A DNA stretch of 47,471 nucleotides from Zygophlyctis sp. KS116 (Eukaryota > Chytridiomycota), in the NCBI GenBank assembly GCA_054661495.1, contig BAAFSQ010000062.1:1-47471 (forward strand), written 5' to 3'. Numbering within the stretch: position 1 is the first letter of the stretch; each line of letters begins with the position of its first letter. This document shows positions 33,262 through 42,187 of the stretch, in pieces. Position numbers and translations under genes: made by a program. Under the pieces are notes generated by a model. That model was not told where the DNA came from and ran no database searches. It saw only the letters and a list, made by a program, of their open reading frames with translations.

Positions 33262-34253
33262 CTATTTTAAACTTAAATTAACCATTTCATTAAAGCTCTT
33301 TGCATTTTCATTTTCCAAATCATTTTCTTCTGATTTAAAAGTTTCCTTGAAATATAAATGTTCAATAAGACGTCTCCCATTCATATGTCTTAAATAAATA
33401 GATTTCTCGGGATCATAGATAAAAGTCCCATATTTTTTATGCCTATGTATAAATTCCTCTTGACAAGAACTGTTTTTCAAGCAAGACACCATGGATTGTC
33501 CAAAAGTGTCTTCTATAAAATACCCTCTTTTAAATCGACATCTTTCAAATATTTCCTTGTAACCTTGAACTTTTGCCAAGTGGTTACGATCATACCTTTT
33601 TATCAGTTTTATAGAAAATACCAAAAAGATAGCCTTTTTAAAGGAATTTTAGAATGATCTAACCTGGATTCCCATTTTTTTTGTTGCACTAAATTCCATT
33701 TTGTAGGAAACGTTATATAAGTTATTTCATCATTTTGCAACATTTCATCAAGAATTTCTTCTAAAGGAATTTCTTTAACAAATATCCAATCATGTTGTAG
33801 GACCAACACTAAAGGTGTTTGTACGAATTGTAGCCCACAATTTACTGCATGAGCAAATCCCAGTGCGTGGCCAGAGACGTGTACTAGGCTTATTTTTCTG
33901 GCTAGGGTATTATCTTTGGATTCTATTTGAGTTATATTCAACTCTATTTGATCTTTTCCCAGTGTATAATTTGAATAAAATTTACATGCATTCTGCGGAT
34001 CAAGATTAAATTTTTTAATAAAGAATCTGAAAGCATTAGTTTTATAGATTTCATAATTTTCAATACCCTTCGCACTAGTTTTTCCTGATTTTAGAGCTTC
34101 TTTAATTGATTCCTTGTATCCATCAAACACTATAACAAAATGACCATGAACATCCCCTAGATATGATAATGAGTCAATACATGATTCCAAAACTTTTGTT
34201 GACGGATGGCTGGGAATTGGACTTGTAGTGAGTATCAGTGACAGATTTGCCAT
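33262..34253 (-). CDS. Putative glycosyltransferase (GT-A-like, QHD / IEDT..GQ / HxNGR type)
   Basis: Two exons with a 26-nt intron (33596-33621) give 321 residues. The N-terminus is a beta-strand plus PSTKVLESCIDSL helix typical of nucleotide-sugar-binding GT-A folds, followed by HFVIVFDGYKES. Later motifs are FAHAVNCGLQFVQTPLVLVL, LQHDWIF (in place of the usual DxD), an aromatic LSFWYDRNHL spanning the splice, GYFIEDTFGQS and a terminal RHMNGRR. I recall this motif set from uncharacterised glycosyltransferase-like proteins of protists and algae, but not a characterised enzyme. The start is placed at 34253 because the open frame before it has no ATG and is poorly conserved in style. No signal peptide or membrane span is seen. 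The next gene downstream codes the secreted cysteine-repeat protein. Confidence 0.75.
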
Positions 34254-35281
34254 TTGAAGTGACAACCTGACCCCAACAATGTCCGATAATTTGTCTACCA
34301 GATAATGGTCATGTCTCAATGAAAGTAACAAATAAAAACTGCAGGCAGATAGCTTGCAAAATCATCTTAAGAATCAATGTTCTGATATCTTTCCCTTGAT
34401 CATATATCATACAATCCCCAAGAGGCTTCATTGTTGAGCCTTGTACTCATTTTCAGTAATAAATTCACCATTCACAACATAGAATTTCTGATTATTTTCC
34501 TCCTTGTACCATACCTCAGTTGTTGGATCTTGACATAAGTTGGGTTGACCCTCTTCGATGATGCATATTCGTTCTAATTCCTTAAAATAGCATCTTTTGT
34601 CCTGGTGATCATCAATATAACAGTATTGCTTCAGCTTATCATCGTAAGTATATTTAATCCCATCCGCAGTTACGTGTGGTCTGGGAGGAATCCAGGCATT
34701 CGAAACGTCATCAAAGGTCATATTCGTTCCTTCAAAGTTCATTGAATACAAACCATCTTTATCAGCACAAATCGGCGGATGATCATTTCCAATGAGGCAG
34801 AATTGCATAACTAATTCATTGAAACAGTTGTACATAGCATCTGTCGTATAGCAATACTCATCCCGAGTTTTATTCAGCTGAAGGGACACTCCCTCCACAA
34901 TAAAGTTTTCTGGTCTTTCATCAACGCCAATCGCTTTATCGAGTGCAGGATCGATCAAAAATAATTGTAGGCAAACCAAGCCAACTTCCACCGCAACTGA
35001 TACACCAGTAGCAACATAGCCCGTCACTCCAAGTAAAGCAACAGCCAGAGGGGGGAATACCAAGGAAAGTGCAATCCCTATGACCAGCGATATGGCTATG
35101 ACGATCCACGCTTTTGGGTCCATAGTTATTATCGCCTTATAAACTTTTGCAGCAAATTCCCCAATAGCTTTCATTCCACTCCAAATACCTTTTCAATTTT
35201 ATTTAGCATGTTGATAGCATCACTAACAGCCGCTGTGAATCCTTCCCCAAGTGCCTGGAATGCACCTGATATATCTCCGTT
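34159..35281. repeat. Direct repeat copy 2 of the tandem array remnant
   Basis: Counterpart of 31180-32303. The left boundary lies inside the intact glycosyltransferase-like gene (after residue 32) and the right boundary inside the eroded secreted-protein copy. Identity is near 99% until about 35155, then falls sharply. Eroded similarity may continue to about 35325. The spacing of 2979 nt equals one array unit. Confidence 0.92.
34428..35281 (-). pseudogene. 5'-truncated second copy of the secreted cysteine-repeat gene
   Basis: Codes the hydrophobic core and both four-Cys repeats, essentially identical to residues about 330-577 of the intact gene. The longest open frame from ATG 35174 has 248 codons. 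Upstream, at 35175-35281, similarity continues (GDISGAFQALGEGFTAAV) but a one-base deletion breaks the frame. The signal peptide and first half are absent. As it stands the product would lack secretion signals, so it is probably a pseudogene, although the 248-codon frame is perfectly preserved and could be recent or expressed. Confidence 0.85.
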
Positions 35282-35686
35282 CGCTCTAGACCTTCAACGA
35301 AATTTTAATGCGGGTGGCAATGACCTGCAGATGAGTATCATCTTATGAATTTGCTGATCTGTCTGTTGTTGCACATCAATCATCTAGTTTACCGGCACAT
35401 GCTACTTGAAAGTAGATTGCAATGATTGATATAATTTCATGTTCATTGATACGAGCGGCATGCATGTTGTACAATCTATGATTGAATTGAAAATATAAAT
35501 ACTTAATTAGCTAGCTGGTTATTGCGTAGTATACTGTACGTATATCAAATTAATTTCGGACGAATTTTTCTAGCAGCCAGTAAAGTCTGGAACTCTTTAA
35601 ATTCGATTAGATTTGTCGACAAACGGCGTTCGCGATCTAAAAATAAACCTCTAAAAATAGTTCTTTAATTACAGTACCAGATTTAA
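35282..35686. other. 405-nt AT-rich intergenic region upstream of the Cys-rich gene
   Basis: The largest gene-free gap in the window. The first 40 nt still resemble the secreted-protein gene in eroded form. The remainder is AT-rich and contains the palindrome-like TTAATTAGCTAGCTGG (about 35501-35516), TATAAATA (about 35493-35500) and one TTCGGAC heptamer (35555-35561), about 125 nt before the next start. No open frame, tRNA A/B box or inverted terminal repeat was found. Confidence 0.6.
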
Positions 35687-36310
35687 ATGAATTTTCTGCT
35701 TCTCACATCATTGGTCTTATCATCGGCTCAAGCACAAGGCGACTCTAGTCCAGCACCCAGTAGTGATTGTTCATATCTATTATCATGTAAAAACCAGATC
35801 AATGCTATGAATACTTGTAAATCTCCAAAATCTGACTCAGAGGCTGATAAACAAGAATATTTGAATTGCTTATGTGCTCCAGTTACCGAATGGTAAAATA
35901 TAAATAACTAACTTTAGCTCAAAATCTCTTGGAAACATAACTACTAATTGTCCGATTCAATTAAAGATAGATTCCGCAATACATACATGCAATGCAAATG
36001 CTTTAAAATGTGAAAAATCATTCCAGTCTGCTTGCTTAGAAAAGATTCAATCTTTTAGTAAATGTGGATCTCCAGATGGAGGTGAATATAGGAGTTGCGC
36101 ATGTCCGAAAGTTCAGTCTGTATTTGATTGGTAAGTGTAGCTATACTTAAAATTAGTTTAAAAAGTGTTTCATTAAAAGAAGGCTGTTCAATCCCAAGTG
36201 GAATGAAAAAGAGCGCCGATTCAATCCTTCAAGGTTGCGAGATCTCTTCATCATTATTTTTAAAAACAAATGTGACATTGACAATGCTCATCATACTGTT
36301 ATCCTTTTGA
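35687..36310 (+). CDS. Cysteine-rich secreted protein, probably GPI-anchored
   Basis: Three exons (introns 35893-35917 and 36131-36156) give 190 residues. Order: a signal peptide (MNFLLLTSLVLSSAQAQ), two similar cysteine-rich units that each end in a C-x-C motif then another Cys (CLCAPVTEC and CACPKVQSVFDC), a third short Cys segment, and a C-terminal hydrophobic tail (LTMLIILLSF) after small residues, as in GPI-anchor signals. Both introns are phase 2 and split the Cys codon that closes each unit, so the units look like duplicated exons. The cysteine spacing is not the classical CFEM pattern. A surface or wall role is likely; ligand and function are unknown. Confidence 0.82.
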
Positions 36311-36386
36311 AAGGGGGTTTGTTAGCTTAAAAACTGCTAAAGAATGAAAGGAATATATAAAATTGTAAAAACTGCAAAACTTTTCC

Positions 36387-37443
36387 TTAATACAATTGAG
36401 TATGAAAAACCAAATCCCAAAACTTTGAAGACACTCCATACCCCAAATGCGCATTTTTATAATGATGATCCAAATGATACGACTTTACAGACTTGAGATA
36501 ACTACCCCATGGTTTCCCATGATGAGAAAAGTAATGAATCATGTCATATAATATCAATCCTAGATATGCTCCTGATATAAAAGCTTCAGCAAACCCATTT
36601 GGAGAAATCAAATGTAAAAATCCCCAAATTGGAAAAGAAAGAATCATTCCTAAAGCTGGAGGAAGTACTAGTCTCATTCTATTTTATAAATTTTTTAAAA
36701 GAAATTACCTATCCATTGGTAAAAAGTGATGTACTCCATGTATTAAAAAGTGAATAGTCATTACTAGTCTATTATCTGGTAAATTTTCATCTATATGAAA
36801 CAAAAATCTATGAAGACAATATTCAATTAGACTAAAACTGAATAACCCAGTTATCCAAACCGCAACTGCTACTTCCATTTCCAAGTAAACTCTAGACCAA
36901 TTATAGCATAACCAAACCCAAGGACCCCAAAATAGTGGAATGATCCACCAGTAAGTCTTTGCTATGAAATTAAATTGTAAAATTCTTACTTAATGGTTCT
37001 AAAACGCCACCAAAAATAGGAGCGCTTTCTTTAGTATATCTAGGAATATGAACTTGTTTTACATATTCTTCTCTTGAAAAGTTAGAATAATAAACCTGTC
37101 TTAGCATTGGTTTAGTAACATCTATAAAATACACATCCAATTCAGTAATTTTAACTTGGTCTTCAATTAAAGTATTTAAAGAGTCTTGAGAATCGTTGGC
37201 CTCTGCAACCTGTCCAATTAAATAGTCATTAAAGAGTGCGAATGCAGAGTCTGAATGAGAATGAATAGAATCAGACTCAAAAATATCAGAAATATCAGAG
37301 CCGCCATGACTGAGAAGCAATTCCTCTCCACCGGGATGATCAAAGAGAAAACTTGTAATATCATAGACTTTTTTCTTATGAATAACCCATAAAGACTGTG
37401 TCGTATGATGGGAAGACACTTGTTCTTGAGTAAATTTTTTCAT
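36387..37443 (-). CDS. SCS7: Sphingolipid fatty-acid 2-hydroxylase (Scs7/FA2H)
   Basis: Hydroxylates the very-long-chain fatty acid of ceramides in the ER membrane. Three exons (introns 36962-36989 and 36679-36708) give 332 residues. An N-terminal cytochrome b5 domain has the haem-binding FLFDHPGGEELL and a second His near HSHSDSA. Membrane helices and the fatty-acid hydroxylase histidine boxes follow: EYCLHRFLFH, FLIHGVHHFLPMD, YDMIHYFSHHG and YHLDHHYKN. All metal ligands appear intact. Length and domain order match yeast Scs7 (384) and human FA2H (372). The gene is divergent from RPGRIP1L with 221 nt between starts. Confidence 0.96.
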
Positions 37444-37664
37444 TTTTTTTTTGAATTTTGAAATCGTTTTGTCCGAACTTTTTGAGTCTCTAGATTTCTC
37501 TAGATTTCTATGGGATTTTAGAGTAGCATCACTCTAGATCTCTAGGGAATTGTAGCCAAGCATATTTCAAGACAATAGAGGAAATGATTCAATTTAAAAG
37601 TATATAAAAATCTAATAATAAAGCGAAAGGCTCGCAAAAAGTCCGAAAAAACGTCAAATCAAGA
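37444..37664. promoter_or_regulatory. Divergent promoter of SCS7 and RPGRIP1L with two GTCCGAA copies
   Basis: These 221 nt contain GTCCGAA at 37471-37477 (28 nt from the SCS7 start) and at 37641-37647 (18 nt from the RPGRIP1L start), so the two copies mirror each other near the two starts. A run of CTCTAGATTTCT/CTCTAGATCTCTAGGG-like elements (37490-37545) lies between them. No open frame is present. Confidence 0.5.
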
Positions 37665-40600
37665 ATGGATTTAACTCTCAAACAGGAGAACTTGAGTCTA
37701 AAGAAAAAGATTACAGAGCAGGACGATAGGACAAAGAAACTGCTCACTAAAATTACGAAATTGTCGAATGACTTGAAATCTAAAAATCCGCAAATTGTTA
37801 ATAGAGAATTGAAGAAAAAAGATGAAATTGAAGCTTACTCTTTAATCGATGATTTAAGAACTCAAATTAAGGATTTGTCAAGGAACAACTCTTCTCTAAA
37901 GACAAAAGTTTCCTTTTTTAAGGCGTTACACGAGGCAGACTCTAGGAAGAGAACACCATATGATCATATTCCTCCAAGAATTAATTCTAAACCGCTGGTA
38001 TTAAATAACAAAATTGTCTCTGTAGGAAATAATTTAAATTATTCAAAAAAAGAAGAACAGGAACAAATTGATAAATTAGAAGAATTAAATAATGTATTTC
38101 GGTTACAATGTTCAAGTTTACAAGAGGATTTGGAAGAGTCGAAAAAGGAAATTTCTAGGTTAAAAGAAGAATCGCATGATTTACAAAGACAGGATGATAT
38201 AGATAGGATGTCTTTACAGCATGAATTAGTTGAAACTAAAAAGAGGATAAAGGATTTTAAGGAAAGAGCAGAAAATGCAGAATTAAAGGAAGAGTCAGTA
38301 TCTCTAAAATTAGAAGAAACTTTAAAGGAAATGGAAAAGTTGACTAGAGAAATTCAAGAAGAAAGGATTAAAAATGATAAATTAGGAAATGATTTACGAG
38401 GTTTAACAAGTTCTAAAAGGAGAGAAAAAGAATTGCTAGATATAATTGAAGATTTAAAACAGGAAATTTTAATACTTCAAGAAGAACAAGAGAAATTATT
38501 AAAGACTAGATTTGATAATTTAAAGGATTCAAGATACGAAAAAGAAGTTGAAGTGTTGCAAGAAAAAATTTTCAAGTTGGAAAATGAGATTAAAGGTCAC
38601 TGTAAGGATAAATCAGACCTTGCTGGAAAGATTAAGGCTTTAAATGGTAGGAATTCCAAAAATCTTATTAAATAGATGAATTAAAAGAACTTTTGGGAGA
38701 AAAGTCACGGGTTGATATTGATTTTTATAATCTAAAAAATGAATTACAAGAAACAAGAGAAAAATTAAGATTTTATAATCAAGATGGAGAAGTGGATTTG
38801 GCAGAAATCAATGAAGCTTTAGCATTGTTGAGGTTAAAAAGGGATAAAGGGCTCTCTCTAGAATTCTTGGAAAAAGTAGATGAATTACAAAATGTAAATA
38901 CTCTCAAAATCTTAAATTTAGGATAAACATTCTCTTCTCAAGTTAAGAGAGGAGTATGCATGCTGTGTTCAGGATTTGGAAAAATCTAAAAAGTTATTGT
39001 CACTTCAAGAACAGATTAACAAGGATTACAAATTACAAATTGATAAACTAAAACAGAGGATTGAGATATTAAAGAATGAATATGGTATTTTCATTGTTTT
39101 TATTAGTAAGAACTCAGACTGGAAGAGGACTCAAGATTGTTGGATTTGCGTGGTCATAAAATTGCAAATCTTGAATCCCAACTCAAGAATATAGTATATG
39201 GAACTTCAAAAGGTACGAATTAGACTGAAAATTTAATAATAGTATCTATTCACAATCAAACACAAAATGACTCTGGTGCTGAAGAGTTGGAATTGAATAA
39301 CGGTATTTTTTTCATATCTAATAATCAGGGCAAAATGTGATTGATATTCATATCGAAGCTGCTCTATTTAACCAAGAAAGCTTGTCTGATAATGGTCTTG
39401 GAATAGACAATGAGGAGTTCAATTCAATGACTACATTTGTGCTGTTTGATTTCTTTGAATTCGAGACTCAAATTACTCAATTGGGGCTTGGTCTTAAACC
39501 GCACTTTGGACACACCTCTAGATTCCAACTGTACACAGAGGATTTCTTTTTACATTACTTGCAATCACATTCAGTAATTTTTAGAGTTTGTAGATCTAAC
39601 GGTATTGAATTTGTAGAGATTGGGAGCTGGTAAATTATTTATGATAATGTTAAAGCTCTGCTTCGTTCCAAGGAATCGTTAAAAATGAAAAAGCAGAAAA
39701 ACTGCAATACTATGCCGACATTTATGCCAATGGCAATCCTGAAAAGATTATCGGAAAGTTGGATTATTCTATTTTTGTTCATGTTCCCATGGCACAAGCT
39801 GTAAGAACCTTTAAAGAGAGAACGGTGGCTTTGAATTTGATGACTGTAAATAATGCAGAAGATTCCAGGTAATGTTTTCAATGTAACTTTTAGAAATAGA
39901 TTTATGTCGCGAGCTACTACTAACCATTTGTCGGTTGATTTATCCGGAATAAAGGGGCTTGATAGTGATTCTATGTACTATATTTCCTTTAGTTTAATGG
40001 ATGATGATGTATTTGTCACGGTATTTTCTTCAACCTTTACTCTAGAATTCAGTGAAAGGATCTTTGGGCGATTTGAAATTCTTTAGAATGATTCCCGTGG
40101 CAATGACTGTAGATTTAGACCGATATTTACGTTCATCAAAGGTATAATTATTTTATAAAATTTTAGCTGAAGCTGTATCTTATTGAAGAATCTCGTGAAA
40201 CTGTTGTCGGAACTACTAAAATCCCATTATTCAGTCTTGTACATAATGAATGCATATCTGGAAATTTTGATTTTTTTGTAAGACAATGTATATTTACCAA
40301 AGACTGAAAAAGGTTCTAAAAAGTGTTCTGTAGACCTTACAATAAACTGGGAAAAACCTTATAATTCTGACATTGTTCCAGTTGTATCTCTATTGGATCA
40401 CGAAGCAGAGTCTGTAGAATTTAAGCCTGAATCCACATTGATTGAAAAACCTTCAGAAACTGTAGCTCTCTCTAAAGACGTCAATTCTAAGACGTATAAT
40501 CTCGACAATGATACCAAACCAAATCTAAATCTCAATGGAGTCAGTCTTGGCATTAAACGAGTACAATTTGATTTAACTCTTCCACATGTTAAAAACCTGT

Positions 40601-41013
40601 TACAAGGAGTGATTCAAGTTTTTGTATCTTTTGATTTTCTAGATCTTCCAGCTGAAACTCTAGAAACCGAATCTTGTGCATTACCTCCCTCTGGAGACTG
40701 TAGATTTTCCTTTAAGCGATGTAATTTTCAATAATTAACACTAGTTATCAGCATGGACATTTCCAATTCTAACCTTTTAGTCTCATTTAGACAATTTTTA
40801 AAGTCTGGAGGAGAGATTGTATTTTCTGTAGTCTCTGAACCTCCTCCATCCCGCCCAGACGATGCATGTATTGACCTGGCTGCAGTTCCATGGTCTCCGC
40901 GCGACTACCAAGATGGACCAGTTATTCTAGATTTACATTCCGAGGATGGACAAAAGGTTGGTAATTTTGAATTTGAATGGATTGGATCTGATTTTGTGTC
41001 TAGTTTAAATTAG
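37665..41013 (+). CDS. RPGRIP1L: RPGRIP1L-like ciliary transition-zone protein
   Basis: A scaffold of the ciliary gate (with nephrocystins and RPGR). Twelve exons give 1019 residues. Introns: 38647-38675, 38894-38921, 39085-39110, 39213-39242, 39303-39328, 39630-39655, 39869-39893, 40021-40045, 40142-40166, 40278-40302 and 40721-40744. The first 500 residues are coiled coil, ending with the family block LLDLRGHKIANLESQLKNIV then YGTS. A first C2 domain follows (VIDIHIEAALFN..FVLFDFFEFETQ..TEDFFLHYLQ), then a second (NHLSVDLSGIKGL..LDRYLRSSKLKLYLIEES). The C-terminal RPGR-interacting C2-like domain has VQFDLTLPHV, IQVFVSFDFLDLPAETLET and LLVSFRQFLKSG. The domain order matches animal RPGRIP1L, somewhat shorter (1315 in human). 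This indicates that the organism builds a cilium or flagellum. Confidence 0.9.
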
Positions 41014-41058
41014 AATATTAAACATGTTTTATAATCGTATAATTCTTTTTTAAACGAA

Positions 41059-41839
41059 ATGACGGTTGATTTCTCAAAGCGACAGTACAGCGACACTCTA
41101 GTTTTATTTGATGTTGATGGAACTCTAACACCAGCCAGAAAGACTATTTCTCAAGAAATGCAGTCTGTCTTGTCTAATTTAAGAGAAAAAGTTGTAATTG
41201 GCTTTGTTGGAGGCTCTGACTTGTCCAAACAAAAAGAGCAATTGGGAGACTCTGTACTATCAGACTTTGATTTTTGTTTTTCAGAGAATGGACTGACTGC
41301 TTTTAAGAATGGAATTGAATTAGAATCTCAGTCTTTTATTGGATATATCGGAGAAGAAAAGTATTCTAAATTAGCAAATTGGATATTATCATACATTTCC
41401 AAACTAGAAATTCCTAAAAAACGGTATTTATTCTAAAATTAACGATAGTGGAACATTTATTGAATTTCGAAATGGAATGATCAATGTATCTCCTATTGGA
41501 AGAAACTGTTCTCATGCTGAAAGAGATGAATTTGAATCTTTTGATAAAATCCATGAAATTCGTAAAAAGATGGTTCAAGAGTTATCTAGTGAATTTTCAG
41601 ACTATAATCTAACTTATTCTATTGGTGGACAAATTAGTTTTGATGTTTTTCCTACTGGATGGGATAAGACTTATTGTCTTGGACATTTGGAAAATGAAGG
41701 ATTTAAGAATATTCACTTTTTTGGAGATAAAACCTTTCCAGGAGGAAATGATTATGAAATTTTTACTCATGAAAAGATTATAGGACATGCAGTCTCTTGT
41801 CCAGAAGACACTATACGTATATTGAAGTCTCTTTTTTAA
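41059..41839 (+). CDS. SEC53: Phosphomannomutase
   Basis: Converts mannose-6-phosphate to mannose-1-phosphate in the cytosol for GDP-mannose, N-glycan and GPI synthesis. Two exons (intron 41424-41448, 25 nt) give 251 residues, the usual PMM length. HAD-fold motifs are intact: nucleophile motif [27 protein letters not shown], substrate loop [32 protein letters not shown] and the Mg-binding [16 protein letters not shown]. It starts only 45 nt after the RPGRIP1L stop on the same strand and converges with SEC61B, 50 nt away. Confidence 0.97.
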
Positions 41840-41889
41840 AAAAAGTAAAAGAATTATTTCAAGTACTTTCCAACTATTTTTTTAGTCTT

Positions 41890-42117
41890 TTAAAAATTAC
41901 CCAAATGTAGAATAAACACAGACGCAATAAAAGTCAGAGCTCCTACAAGAACAACAACAGGATCAATAGTAATTCCAGGAGAGTCATCAGTGTAAATTTT
42001 CAACATTTGTCCTGGTTGAGAAGAAGGTCTAGAAGAGTTTGCAGCGGTAGATTTAGCCGCCTGCATTCTTCTACGGAGGCCTGCAGCAGTTTTAGGAACA
42101 GAAGAGTCTTTGTCCAT
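41890..42117 (-). CDS. SBH1: Sec61 translocon beta subunit (Sbh1)
   Basis: A small tail-anchored subunit of the ER protein-conducting channel. A single exon of 75 residues. The cytosolic part has the conserved TAAGLRRRMQAAK and the motif LKIYTDDSPGITIDPVVVLV leading into the C-terminal membrane helix (VLVGALTFIASVFILHL). The open frame extends upstream of ATG 42117, but that extension is only the complement of the SAM50 repeat and is rejected. It is divergent from SAM50 with 70 nt between starts. Confidence 0.96.
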   Translation of the reverse strand: MDKDSSVPKTAAGLRRRMQAAKSTAANSSRPSSQPGQMLKIYTDDSPGITIDPVVVLVGALTFIASVFILHLGNF

Positions 42118-42187
42118 TTTTTTCACGTCGGATTTTATTAGGATATAAAAATTTGATATAAAGTGAATTATAAAAAAAACTCTTGAA
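42118..42187. promoter_or_regulatory. 70-nt divergent promoter of SBH1 and SAM50
   Basis: Only 70 nt separate the two start codons. The sequence is AT-rich, with ATATAAAAAT near 42143 and TATAAAAAAA near 42169. Both transcripts must share this region or start inside the neighbouring coding sequence. Confidence 0.4.

Noticed and set aside
34254-34331. Start of the glycosyltransferase-like gene 26 codons further upstream
   Set aside because: That extension starts at TTG, has no ATG and does not look like the start of a GT-A fold.
31180-35281. Long direct repeats as the ends (LTRs) of a retroelement
   Set aside because: The middle codes no integrase or reverse transcriptase, no TG..CA ends or primer-binding site are visible, and the repeats hold pieces of the same two genes.
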